Source: CAYLYM01 sp964387645 (GTDB lineage Bacteria; Calditrichota; Calditrichia; RBG-13-44-9). From it: a DNA stretch of 24,375 nt. This document shows positions 5,501 through 14,164 of the stretch, piece by piece; within the stretch, counting starts at the first letter, position 1, and every line of letters begins with the position of its first letter. The notes beneath the pieces were generated by a model. It was not told the origin of the DNA. It saw nothing but the letters and a program-made list of their open reading frames with translations, and made no database searches. The stretch spans positions 1-24,375 of the forward strand of contig CAYLYM010000056.1 in NCBI GenBank assembly GCA_964387645.1, given 5' to 3'. A program made the position numbers and the translations under genes.

Positions 5501-7699
5501 TTATTGTTCAATAGACATAAATTTCCATTTTATGCTTTTATAATGGAATATTTTTCCTTCAATTCTTTGTACTCTACCATTTAACTTTCCATTTTCATCT
5601 TTTATAACACTACATTTGGTCCAGGAATATTCACCTTTTTCATAATCAAAACTTTCTCCATCATCGTCATATAGTAGAAAAGCCCCTTCAGATTCACCAT
5701 AATATCGTAATTCAAGAGGCACAATCTCATCTTTACCGGGAACATGCAAAACTGAAGGGATCATGGGAATAATTCCACCATCTTTTACAAAAAGAGGAAT
5801 TCTACTTAACCCTGGAGTTACTTCAATAATTTCACCATTACCGACATATTTACCCGTATAGAAGTTATACCATTTTCCTTTGGGTAGTATTACTTGCCGT
5901 GATTTCTGACCGGCAAACATCGGAGCAACCAGAATAAAAGGACCAAACATATATTGATCTTTGATGTCTCTTCGAATAGCTTCTTCATAAGGATTTTCAG
6001 TATCGTCCAACTGCTTTTTTTGAAAAAATGGTTCACGGATAAATCCTTCCTCCAGATTCATGGCTCTTATGGGAGGAATTCCCTCGAAATAATATTGGGC
6101 AAATATAGAATAAATATAAGGTAGTAATCTCAAGCGCAAAGTTGCAATTTCTTTTACTGCTTCATAAACTTCCGGGAACGACCATGGTTTAGTTCCACTA
6201 GACCAGGCATTGATCATTGCCATTGGCGAAAAGCAAACAGATTGCATTCTACGCAGCCATTCTTCTCCAGACTTGGATGAACGAACTTCTGGTGTCCACA
6301 AAATGCCACAAAAGCTGGAATTCACTAATGCGGTAATAAAATCTTGATGACTGTAATAATCATTATAAATCACAAACGGAAAAGAAGATGCGCCAGCATT
6401 AGAAGCACGCACCAATCCAAAGGTTCTTATGCCTTTTTTACGATACAGTTCGGTAAATAACCGTTGTAAAAATAAACCATAAGTCTGACGTAACTGTTCT
6501 GCATCAATACCAGAGGGGAAGGTGGCTACATCGGGCCATAGCCAGCGATCATATCCATCCACTTCGTCAATTTTTACACCACTCACACCAATATTTAAAT
6601 GATTTTTCCAAAAAAATTCTTTGAGAATTGATCTAGCTTTTTCCATAGAATAATCAGGAACGATGCCGGTCCATACGCTATGAGATCCAGCAAAAGGTAG
6701 AAGAGATTTATAAAGAGAAGCGTGTGGTGAAACATAGGGATTCAACCATAGATTAATCCTGATGCCACGTTCGAGTAACGATTGCACAAATCTTTTCGGA
6801 TTGGGAAAGCGATTAGGATCCCATTCATAAGTACAGGGATAAGAAGCACTCATCCATCCCGGCTCAAGTCCTACAATATCCAATGGAAATTGTTTTTTTT
6901 CAAACTCTTCCACTTCCTTGAGGACGTCATCGGCACTGTATAATCGGTGCATTCGATAGATAAATCCCAGTCCCCACTTAGGTGGCAAAAAGCCTCCCCC
7001 ACAATACAAATTATACCGACTGACCACATCTAAAAGGGACTCTCCTCCAAATATGATAACTTCGACACCTTCAGTCGGGACTAATACTTCCACTGCATCT
7101 GAGATGGGACGTGATGTCCAGTTTGGATCAGTATTACGATCCCTAACTTCAGGTTGATTGGGACTGTCAATACGTACTGTGGTTCCTACATAAAACGTTA
7201 AATATCGTGCCGAGTTAATCAGCACTCCATAGCCTTTGCTGGAAACATAAAAAGGAACAGGGGCGTGAGTACGCCCATTGTCTTTCCCTCCATAATGATC
7301 CACATGCAGATGTAATACCTGTCCTCGACGGTTGACATTTTTGAACTGGAGTCCAAGACCGTAGATTTGCTCATCATTTTCAAGAGGAAATCTTAAATAA
7401 AGTTTATGGTTTAAATAAATTGCTTTAACTGAATGTGGCTCGAATGGAAAACTGACCGAACTCTTTTTACTCAAAGCAGTTAAATTTGGTTGAATGTGTG
7501 CGGCATTGAGCAAATTGATTTTTTCAGGTTTGCCTATATCACACTTCCACACTCCCGGAGCAATCTCTTTCCAGTTTAAACTTAGTTCTATTTTACTTTT
7601 ACTGCAGTTACATGCAATAAAAAGAGAAAGAAAAACAATCAAACAAACACGGCTACCAAATTTCACAAAATATTTAGAATTAATTGATCGATTACTCAT
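5501..7699 (-). CDS. GH31-family alpha-glycosidase, predicted lipoprotein
   Basis: A retaining alpha-glycosidase (alpha-glucosidase or alpha-xylosidase type). The N-terminus has a basic start, a hydrophobic stretch CLIVFLSLFIA and then C30, a plausible though imperfect lipobox (F at -3), so it is probably lipid-anchored in the envelope. Residues about 40-240 are the N-terminal beta-domain (IYGLGLQFKNVNRRGQ). The barrel follows: PPKWGLGFIYR, LDIVGLEPGWM, INLWLNPYVSP, GVSGVKIDEVDGYD with nucleophile D378, and VIYNDYYS with probable acid/base D447. The C-terminal beta-domain contains LPKGKWYNFYTG and YDDDGESFDYEKG, standard for GH31. The length of 732 residues is normal. The KIDEVDGYD and YNDYYS versions differ from the common DMNE and GD forms, so the substrate cannot be told. 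The ribosome site is weak. Confidence 0.85.
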   Translation of the reverse strand: MSNRSINSKYFVKFGSRVCLIVFLSLFIACNCSKSKIELSLNWKEIAPGVWKCDIGKPEKINLLNAAHIQPNLTALSKKSSVSFPFEPHSVKAIYLNHKLYLRFPLENDEQIYGLGLQFKNVNRRGQVLHLHVDHYGGKDNGRTHAPVPFYVSSKGYGVLINSARYLTFYVGTTVRIDSPNQPEVRDRNTDPNWTSRPISDAVEVLVPTEGVEVIIFGGESLLDVVSRYNLYCGGGFLPPKWGLGFIYRMHRLYSADDVLKEVEEFEKKQFPLDIVGLEPGWMSASYPCTYEWDPNRFPNPKRFVQSLLERGIRINLWLNPYVSPHASLYKSLLPFAGSHSVWTGIVPDYSMEKARSILKEFFWKNHLNIGVSGVKIDEVDGYDRWLWPDVATFPSGIDAEQLRQTYGLFLQRLFTELYRKKGIRTFGLVRASNAGASSFPFVIYNDYYSHQDFITALVNSSFCGILWTPEVRSSKSGEEWLRRMQSVCFSPMAMINAWSSGTKPWSFPEVYEAVKEIATLRLRLLPYIYSIFAQYYFEGIPPIRAMNLEEGFIREPFFQKKQLDDTENPYEEAIRRDIKDQYMFGPFILVAPMFAGQKSRQVILPKGKWYNFYTGKYVGNGEIIEVTPGLSRIPLFVKDGGIIPMIPSVLHVPGKDEIVPLELRYYGESEGAFLLYDDDGESFDYEKGEYSWTKCSVIKDENGKLNGRVQRIEGKIFHYKSIKWKFMSIEQ

Positions 7700-7901
7700 C
7701 TCAAAATTATCATATTCTATATGTCATCATAAAAATATACACTAAATGTAATATTTATTTAATTTGCAAAAAAGTATAAAAAAAGAAAAATTTCTTGTAT
7801 TATTATTGATCGAATTTCATACTTTGATTAAGTTCTTAAAAAAGTGTAAATAATTATGAAGATTATGTATCCGATCATAAAAACTTTGAATTGGAAATAA
7901 G

Positions 7902-9920
7902 ATGACAAAAATGCTAAAATGGTTAACTCCCATTCGGGCTCTGAGTATTACAGTTGTGATTGTGGTCGTCTTATTATTTGCTGCCTATCTGGATTATCAT
8001 CAACGAAAAATGGATTATTATCAATTGATGGAAAATCAGGCATATATTTTTCTGGAAGCTCTTGACCGGGCAACATTAACACTGCTAGATGCGACTATTT
8101 TTATCGAAAAAAAATTGAATCAACTGGTTTTGAATGAACTGCAATATACAGATTTATTACTGGAATCGCGCAGGCAACCAGAGCCCCTTATTCCTGCTAA
8201 AACATTGTGTGATGAGTATGTAATTTATAATCGATCCGGGAAGAAAATTTATTCAGCATTCAACAATACTCAGAACTTTCAGAACATCCCTGAAGATATA
8301 ATACAATCTTTCTTGTATAAAAATCAAAAAGATACGGTATTCTCTTACTATCCCGAAACTGATAACACCAAAGAAATTTTGATTGCTATTCACCATCGAC
8401 TCCAGGGTGGCTTAATTATAGGAATTGTGAACCCGGATGATGTTCAGCAATTGCGAAGAAAGCTAGGATTTGGTTATTTCCTGAAACAATTTCAACTGGG
8501 AAAAAATGTAGAATATATTGTGGTACAAAATAGCCAGGCCATCATTGCAGGCAGTTTTGGAAGTTATAAGTTAAGTACCTATAATGATGATCCATCCCTT
8601 GAGAAAGTGGAAAAGGAAGGAGGCTCTTTCTCTCGGATTATAACATACAAAAATGGATTGGTTTTTGAAACTGTCCAGGCGTTTCGTCAGCAGGATAAAA
8701 CACTGGGTGTTTTTCGTTTGGGATTGTCCATGGAAGAGCTGGAAAACCTCCAAAAAACAGCCCGGCAGCGCTGGATTGTGGTAACATTGTTTCTTTTTGG
8801 GGTGGGATTATTGCTTTCCGGTTTTACCTATGTTTATCGTCGACGGGAACTTCTCGATCGTCAATATCAACAACTTTATCAATACACCAATTATTTATTA
8901 GATCATTTGCAAACCGGTGTATTAAGTGTTGAATACAAGGAAAAAATCACGCTGGCAAATAAAAAAGCCTGTGAGATCTTAGGTAATAATAAAAATTTAG
9001 CCATTCCATTCTCTGTAAATGAACTTCCTGAACAAGTTAAATTGTTTATTCAGGAGTGCCATGATAGAGACCTGGATTTTCGGGAAAAAGAAATACGATT
9101 ACAAGAACAATCGGAAGAGCAAATATTATATATCCGGGCGCAAAGACTTTATCGAGAAAATAATCCATTGCTGATCGTTTTACTGGATGATGTTACTGAT
9201 CGGACCCGATTGGAAGAGCAGGTCCTCCGTAATCAAAGATTAATGGCCATGAAAAATATGGCGCAAGCTGTGGCTCATGAAGTCAAAAATCCATTGAATG
9301 CCATGCAATTAATTCTGGATCTCCTCCGGAAAAAAGGTAGCACGGATATTTCCCACCAGGAATATGAGCACTATCTGGATACTCTTCGGCAGGAAATTGC
9401 GAGAATCAGCCACTTAATCAAAGAATATCTTTCATTAAACCGTCCCATCCATCCTCATCGTGAGGAATTTTCAGTATCCCAATTGGTAGATGATGCAGTT
9501 AATTTATTTTTACCTACATTTAAGCAGCATGATATTCAGATTCAATTGAACATACAACCATCTTTAAAATTATATGCCGACCGTGAGTTAATAAAGGAAG
9601 TTCTTGTGAATCTGATAAAAAATGCCGTGGAAGCTATGGAAGAAGGAGGACTGCTCTCCATTGAATGTACCACTGTGGAAAATAAAGCTATTGTGCGGAT
9701 TCAGGATACGGGAATAGGTATTTCTTCTGAACATCTTTCTTCTATATTCGATCTTTATTTTAGTACCAAGAAAAATGGAAACGGGATTGGACTTTACCGT
9801 GTGCAACAAATTGTTGAAGCGCATCAGGGTGAAATTTTTGTTCATAGCGAGGAGGGTAAGGGAACCACATTTACAATTGTTTTTCCCGATATGATTATCA
9901 CAAAACAGGAGAGTTCATGA
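7902..9920 (+). CDS. Membrane sensor histidine kinase with periplasmic and PAS domains
   Basis: Sensor kinase of a two-component pair with the next gene. The order is transmembrane helix 1 (about 13-30), a periplasmic sensor domain of about 260 residues with no recognised family, transmembrane helix 2 (WIVVTLFLFGVGLLLSGF, about 290-310), and a short PAS-like region (about 325-440, YTNYLLDHLQTGVLSV). The HisKA box follows, with phospho-acceptor H459 in AQAVAHEVKNPLNAMQ. The ATPase has NLIKNAVEAMEEGG (N box), QDTGIGIS (G1) and GNGIGLYRVQQI (G2). No HAMP domain is evident. The layout resembles ZraS/NtrB-type kinases. The stop is separated by one base from the regulator ATG, so the two are translated together. 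It is divergent from the GH31 gene, with about 200 bp of AT-rich DNA between. The ATG has only a weak GGAAA upstream; ATG 7911 is an alternative. Confidence 0.93.
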   Translation: MTKMLKWLTPIRALSITVVIVVVLLFAAYLDYHQRKMDYYQLMENQAYIFLEALDRATLTLLDATIFIEKKLNQLVLNELQYTDLLLESRRQPEPLIPAKTLCDEYVIYNRSGKKIYSAFNNTQNFQNIPEDIIQSFLYKNQKDTVFSYYPETDNTKEILIAIHHRLQGGLIIGIVNPDDVQQLRRKLGFGYFLKQFQLGKNVEYIVVQNSQAIIAGSFGSYKLSTYNDDPSLEKVEKEGGSFSRIITYKNGLVFETVQAFRQQDKTLGVFRLGLSMEELENLQKTARQRWIVVTLFLFGVGLLLSGFTYVYRRRELLDRQYQQLYQYTNYLLDHLQTGVLSVEYKEKITLANKKACEILGNNKNLAIPFSVNELPEQVKLFIQECHDRDLDFREKEIRLQEQSEEQILYIRAQRLYRENNPLLIVLLDDVTDRTRLEEQVLRNQRLMAMKNMAQAVAHEVKNPLNAMQLILDLLRKKGSTDISHQEYEHYLDTLRQEIARISHLIKEYLSLNRPIHPHREEFSVSQLVDDAVNLFLPTFKQHDIQIQLNIQPSLKLYADRELIKEVLVNLIKNAVEAMEEGGLLSIECTTVENKAIVRIQDTGIGISSEHLSSIFDLYFSTKKNGNGIGLYRVQQIVEAHQGEIFVHSEEGKGTTFTIVFPDMIITKQESS

Positions 9921-9921
9921 G

Positions 9922-11280
9922 ATGAAAACCCACGTTCTCATTGTTGAAGATGAAGCTATCCAGAGGCAGGTGCTGGCCACACATCTACAGGATGAAGGTT
10001 ATGATGTGTTGGAAAGTGAGAATGTTGAACAGGCATTGGAAAGGATTCGTCAGGATGCAGTGGATATTGTGATTTCAGATTTTAAGCTTCCTGATGGTAC
10101 GGGGCAGGATTTACTGGAGAAGATTCAGGAGATCAATCCGGCTATTCCGGTGATTCTCATCACGGCTTATGCCAGTGTGGAAAAAGCTGTACAGGCGATG
10201 AAAAGTGGGGCTTTTGACTACATTACTAAACCAATTCAAATAGAAGAACTGCTGGTTGTATTAAAAAGGGCGCGTGAGCACCATTTCCTTTTAATCGAAA
10301 ACCAGCGCTTAAAAGCTCAACTGGAACAGGAAGCATCTTTTTCTGGATTGATCGGAAAAAGCCGGAAAATGCAGGAGGTTTTAAATCTGGCAGCACGGGT
10401 AGCCCCTACCCAGGCGACGGTTCTATTACGAGGGGAAAGTGGCACAGGGAAGGAGATGCTGGCCAGAGCTATTCACCTGGCCAGTCCGAGAAGAGATGGC
10501 CCTTTTGTGGCTTTTAATGTGGCAGCTTTGCCCGCCACATTGATCGAAAGTGAGCTTTTTGGGCATGAGAAAGGAGCCTTTACGGGTGCCGATCGGCGGC
10601 GCCTGGGACGATTTGAAGAAGCACATGGGGGAACGATTTTTATTGATGAAATAGGCGATATGCCCCTGGAAATTCAAACGCGACTTTTACGAGTATTGCA
10701 GGAAAATACCATCCAGCGCCTGGGAAGTAATAAAAATATTCCTGTTGATATACGCATTATTGCTGCCACGCATAAAAATCTGGAACAAATGATTAAAGAG
10801 GGGACTTTTCGTGAAGATCTATATTATCGCTTAAATGTGATTTCCATTCATATTCCCCCATTACGAAAACGCAAGGACGATATTCCCCTGATGGCGCAGC
10901 ATTTTCTAGAAAAGTATCGGGCAATGCACCATAAAGAGGTTTCGGGTTTTACACGGGAAGCTTTTGATAAATTGATGAAATATAATTATCCCGGGAATGT
11001 GCGAGAACTGGAGAATATCATTGAGCGGGCGGTTATTCTGGCTCGGGGAAATGCCATTGACGAAGATGACTTACCTGAACATCTTTTAAAAGAAAATAAT
11101 GAGAATTTAAGGGAAGTCGAGGAGAATTTACCTCTGGATGAAGCTGTCGCGAGATTGGAGATGCAATTAATCCGGAGGTCTCTTGAAAAGCATCATGGCA
11201 ATCAAACCCGGGCCGCTGAGGAGCTGGGCATTTCTGAACGTAAGCTTCGTTATAAAATGGAAAAATATGGTCTAAAATAG
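9922..11280 (+). CDS. NtrC-family sigma-54-dependent response regulator
   Basis: Cytoplasmic transcription activator phosphorylated by the preceding kinase. The receiver domain (1-120) has acidic pocket EDE near 10-12, phospho-acceptor D53 in ISDFKLPDG, ITAYAS and K in YITKPIQ. The AAA+ domain (about 140-380) has Walker A GESGTGKE at 171-178, the sigma-54-contacting GAFTGA loop at 218-223, Walker B IFIDEIGDM, and the arginine-finger region FREDLYYRLNV. The C-terminal Fis-type helix-turn-helix is NQTRAAEELGISERKLRYK (about 428-446). All functional parts are intact, and 452 residues is standard. Because GAFTGA is complete, it should activate sigma-54 promoters; a good candidate lies about 125 bp downstream of its stop. 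It resembles ZraR/AtoC in layout, but the signal is unknown. Confidence 0.95.
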   Translation: MKTHVLIVEDEAIQRQVLATHLQDEGYDVLESENVEQALERIRQDAVDIVISDFKLPDGTGQDLLEKIQEINPAIPVILITAYASVEKAVQAMKSGAFDYITKPIQIEELLVVLKRAREHHFLLIENQRLKAQLEQEASFSGLIGKSRKMQEVLNLAARVAPTQATVLLRGESGTGKEMLARAIHLASPRRDGPFVAFNVAALPATLIESELFGHEKGAFTGADRRRLGRFEEAHGGTIFIDEIGDMPLEIQTRLLRVLQENTIQRLGSNKNIPVDIRIIAATHKNLEQMIKEGTFREDLYYRLNVISIHIPPLRKRKDDIPLMAQHFLEKYRAMHHKEVSGFTREAFDKLMKYNYPGNVRELENIIERAVILARGNAIDEDDLPEHLLKENNENLREVEENLPLDEAVARLEMQLIRRSLEKHHGNQTRAAEELGISERKLRYKMEKYGLK

Positions 11281-11282
11281 TT

Positions 11283-11316
11283 TGACAAAATTGTCGATCC
11301 TACGACGAAATTGTTA
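11283..11316 (+). promoter_or_regulatory. Two tandem palindromic activator sites (candidate enhancer)
   Basis: GACAAAATTGTC (11284-11295, arms GACAA and TTGTC around AA) and GACGAAATTGTT (11304-11315) are near-identical and start exactly 20 bp apart, so both face the same side of the helix. They lie 90-125 bp upstream of the sigma-54-like promoter, the normal distance for NtrC-family activators, and directly after the regulator stop codon. Binding by the neighbouring regulator is inference. Confidence 0.5.
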
Positions 11317-11405
11317 TCATTCCTTATAAAAAAGTGAATAACACAAATTATTAGTATCAGTTTATGTTATTAATAAATAATTATTTATATCCTTCCGAAA
11401 ATTTT

Positions 11406-11421
11406 TGGCACATCTTTTGAG
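11406..11421 (+). promoter_or_regulatory. Sigma-54-like (-24/-12) promoter
   Basis: TGGCACA (11406-11412), four bases, then TTGAG (11417-11421) fits the consensus TGGCACR-N4-TTGCW except for A in place of C at the -12 dinucleotide. The spacing of GG and G is correct. The predicted transcript start, near 11432, is about 47 bp before the secreted protein start. The upstream gene encodes a sigma-54 activator, which makes this match more meaningful. Confidence 0.55.
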
Positions 11422-11478
11422 TTAACCATTATCGCCATGGCAATAACTTAGGTCATAAAAAAGATATGGAGGTGTCTC

Positions 11479-12093
11479 ATGAAAAATTTACAATTTGTTG
11501 TATTAACACTTATCATAAGCTGTTTCATCTTCCTAGCTAGTAACACACCCGTTCTGGCACAGGATGAAGACACACCGCCCCAGGACATTCAAATGCCTTT
11601 TATCGATCGGGACGGGGATGGCATCAATGATTTACTGCAACATGGCTGGGGCTTGCGTTTTATGGAACGGTATAAAAAGCGTCAACTGGTATGGGACCAA
11701 TTGAAAGTGGAAATTTTGCGCGGTGAGGATGGCCTCATGGTAGATACCAATGGAGATGGTGTGGGAGATGTGAGCTTTCACGAATTTATGAAAGAAAAAA
11801 TGAATGAGTTGATTGATACGGATGGGGATGGTACTCCCGATACGGCAATCAAAGATTTTTTGGGTCGCCGCTTCAAAGCATTTGATCGAGATGGAGATGG
11901 ATTGCCAGATGATATTTCACGTGAAGAAATGCGCCAGATGATGCAACGGATGCGAGAATGGCGGCAGCAAATGTGGGAACGCATTAAAGAAGGACTTCCC
12001 CCATTTGAAGATAATGATGGCGATGGTATCCCCGATAATTTACCCTTCCAGGGACCAATGCGGGGACGTCACATGCACAGTGGTGGTCATTAA
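11479..12093 (+). CDS. Secreted acidic protein with five DxDGDGxxD calcium-binding-like repeats
   Basis: A 204-residue exported protein with signal peptide 1-27 (cleavage at VLA-Q). The mature part has five EF-hand/thrombospondin-3-like loops: DRDGDGIND (43-51), DTNGDGVGD, DTDGDGTPD, DRDGDGLPD and DNDGDGIPD. Between the fourth and fifth is a Met/Arg-rich amphipathic helix (EEMRQMMQRMREWRQQMWERI), and the C-terminus is Met/His-rich (GPMRGRHMHSGGH). Calcium binding is likely from the loops; the helix and tail could bind other metals or, like Spy/ZraP-type periplasmic proteins, a partner. That comparison is by style only. GGAGGTG precedes the ATG by 5 nt. It is the first gene behind the sigma-54-like promoter and is followed in line by an outer-membrane barrel. 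The exact function is unknown. Confidence 0.75.
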   Translation: MKNLQFVVLTLIISCFIFLASNTPVLAQDEDTPPQDIQMPFIDRDGDGINDLLQHGWGLRFMERYKKRQLVWDQLKVEILRGEDGLMVDTNGDGVGDVSFHEFMKEKMNELIDTDGDGTPDTAIKDFLGRRFKAFDRDGDGLPDDISREEMRQMMQRMREWRQQMWERIKEGLPPFEDNDGDGIPDNLPFQGPMRGRHMHSGGH

Positions 12094-12120
12094 TCCAATA
12101 GGCAGCCCAGACCACAACAC

Positions 12121-12144
12121 CCGGGAGAGCTGGAGTTCTCCCGG
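12121..12144 (+). other. Strong hairpin between the secreted-protein and barrel genes
   Basis: CCGGGAGA (12121-12128) pairs perfectly with TCTCCCGG (12137-12144) around an 8-nt loop, and flanking ACAC/GTGT can extend it. No T run follows, so it is not a standard terminator. In an operon gap it could protect the upstream message from 3' exonucleases, giving more secreted protein than barrel. Confidence 0.6.
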
Positions 12145-12173
12145 ATGTGTTACACCATAAGAGGAGGATGATT

Positions 12174-13328
12174 ATGAAAGTTGTATATTCATTTGTTTCT
12201 CTCATAATTACAAGCGCTCTGATGATTCTGAATATGGCACTTGCTCAAACGCATCTTACATTCTCAAATTTTCTCATAAATGATGGAAATGCATATAATA
12301 ATCGAACGAATTATCAGGAAAATATTCATCAATCCAGTGTTCAGCTTAATCATCAATGGACCTTTTCCGATATCGTTTTTACGCCCTATTATGAAATAAA
12401 TGTCATGCGCTATTCCAAAAACAGTGATTTAAATAACCTGTCACATAATATCGGTTTACGGAGTCGATATATTTCTGATAAAAATACACTTTCCCTGATT
12501 CTCGCTGCACGTTTGTTTGATTACAAAGATCCGTTTGTTTACTATGAAGTGAATCGGTATAGTGGAACTCTTCGATACGAATATGATCCCGATCTTTTTC
12601 AACATCTGGAAATGAGCCTGCTCATTCAAAAAGATCATTATAATGAATTTGATCTGCTGGATAACACTGTTTTTGAATGGAAGACTGCCTATCAGCACTT
12701 TTTCCCAAATCGATTGGGCGTTACAGTTCGGGGACATCTTGGGAAAAAGAATTATGTAAATCAAAAGGTTGTTCAATTTTATGGATATGTTCCGGGGAGA
12801 TTTTACACAGCGCGTTACCGTGAAGATCCGGTGGAAACTGTGCAACTAAGTGGTTCGATCAATGTGGCGAAATCGCTTCTGAGCTATACAGGAATGAATG
12901 TGATGCTTGGTGGACAATGGTTTATCGGCGATCCCATCAAAGCTTATCTGGATGGGATGTATTATTTTACTCAGAACGATTTATACGATGATCCTTATGC
13001 TTACCAGGGATACTTCTGGGCGGTCCAACTGACACAACAATTTGGAGTAGGCTTTCAGGCAAAGGCAGGCTATAAATGGATGCGCAAAGATTATGCTGGC
13101 ACACCTGCACTGGATGAAGTGGGAGAACTTACGGGAGAGACACGGCTGGATACCCGTCGGGAATTTTCTTTTTTGTTGACGAAAAGATGGCTCACACAAT
13201 GGACGTGGCTTTCTTCACTGGATCTTTATTTGACCTACTTTTATCGCGAAAATCCATCTAATGATCCCTATTACGATTTCAAGGATAACATTCTCATGGG
13301 AGGTGTTGCATTCACATTTAAGTTTTAA
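12174..13328 (+). CDS. Predicted outer-membrane beta-barrel protein
   Basis: A 384-residue exported protein with signal peptide 1-25 (cleavage near ALAQ) and a body rich in alternating hydrophobic and aromatic strands, such as FTPYYEINVMRY, LEMSLLIQKDHY, AVQLTQQFGVGFQAKAGYKW and WLSSLDLYLTYFY. It ends in GVAFTFKF, the aromatic C-terminal beta-signal recognised by the BAM machinery. No soluble domain or plug is visible. I chose ATG 12174 because GAGGAGG (12161-12167) lies 6 nt before it; the earlier in-frame ATGs at 12147 and 12168 lack such a site. Its place behind the secreted calcium-repeat protein suggests that the two act together at the cell surface. The transported substrate, if any, is unknown. 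Confidence 0.75.
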   Translation: MKVVYSFVSLIITSALMILNMALAQTHLTFSNFLINDGNAYNNRTNYQENIHQSSVQLNHQWTFSDIVFTPYYEINVMRYSKNSDLNNLSHNIGLRSRYISDKNTLSLILAARLFDYKDPFVYYEVNRYSGTLRYEYDPDLFQHLEMSLLIQKDHYNEFDLLDNTVFEWKTAYQHFFPNRLGVTVRGHLGKKNYVNQKVVQFYGYVPGRFYTARYREDPVETVQLSGSINVAKSLLSYTGMNVMLGGQWFIGDPIKAYLDGMYYFTQNDLYDDPYAYQGYFWAVQLTQQFGVGFQAKAGYKWMRKDYAGTPALDEVGELTGETRLDTRREFSFLLTKRWLTQWTWLSSLDLYLTYFYRENPSNDPYYDFKDNILMGGVAFTFKF

Positions 13329-14164
13329 CAAACATTAATTAAAGTAAAGAGATACCCAGACCCATTTTACAATGTGTGTGAGTATTTCTTTTAAAAATTT
13401 TCATGAACTGAAAAATAAATTTACAAACATAGTGGCCTTATGAAAGGAAGAAATGTTTTAAGTTTATATAAATTTCATAAAAGAATAAATATGTGTTAAA
13501 AAATTTAGCAAACAATCTGAATTTTTGGATTATTACCACAAACCAGTAAAAAACTCTATTCGTTTTAAAGTTAAGGATAATTTTAAAACAATATATCGGC
13601 CATTTTCATAAAATATGTCCCAATGGCAAATGTTTTATTGCAAAAAGTTAATAAACTTTTCTACTACCTACTACTACTTAAGATAAATTTCTAAAAAGAC
13701 TCATTAAATTATAGGCTATCTTGGCAAAATTCAAGATAGCCTCAGTACCCCAAAAATTACTTAAATTAAAACTACTGACCAGTCTGGCACGTACCAACCG
13801 GTCGTAGCGAAGCGAATATCCCGATTTATCGGGGACAGGCCCGTCACTTCCCTGTGTCTGCCAGGCCCGTCTGGCTACCAGACAGGCCGGATAGAAAAAA
13901 ATTTTAAAAAGATTTTTTATCCTGCTGTGGTGGCATTTGGAATAACAATTACTTTAATTACATTGAGCTAAAACACTTTTATAAATGAATTACGCACAAC
14001 GGGTAATATTTTATTTCTTATTCTATAAATTGATAAACCTTTTTGAAGAAAATGGATCAAGTCATTGTATTCAGCGCAAATGTAAATGTTTTTCATCAAT
14101 TCTTTAAAACTGTCTAAATGTGTTAAAATATAAAAAATTCTAGATGCAAAGCTATTCAGGAAAT
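13329..14164. other. Gene-free spacer with hairpin at 13714-13741
   Basis: No gene in this stretch can be supported. AT-rich DNA is followed by a perfect 10-bp hairpin, GGCTATCTTG (13714-13723) with CAAGATAGCC (13732-13741), around an 8-nt loop. No T run follows on either strand, yet its place between convergent genes fits a weak two-way terminator. The GC-rich repeat block at 13776-13891 is listed separately. A minus-strand open frame at 13968-14210 overlaps the end of the small membrane gene and shows no family features. Confidence 0.5.
13776..13891. repeat. Compound block of GC-rich palindromic repeats
   Basis: In a very AT-rich spacer, about 115 bp are GC-rich and made of hairpins: GACCAGTCTGG near 13777, CCCGAT-TT-ATCGGG (13820-13833) and GTCTGG-CTA-CCAGAC (13869-13883). 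The last is nested between CCTGTGTCTG (13851-13860) and CAGACAGG. The GTCTGGC...CCAG...GACAGGC motif is shared with the insert in the broken tRNA-Leu at 3534-3559. It is probably a cluster of REP-like intergenic elements, as found in many FCB-group genomes; mobility is inference. Confidence 0.6.
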
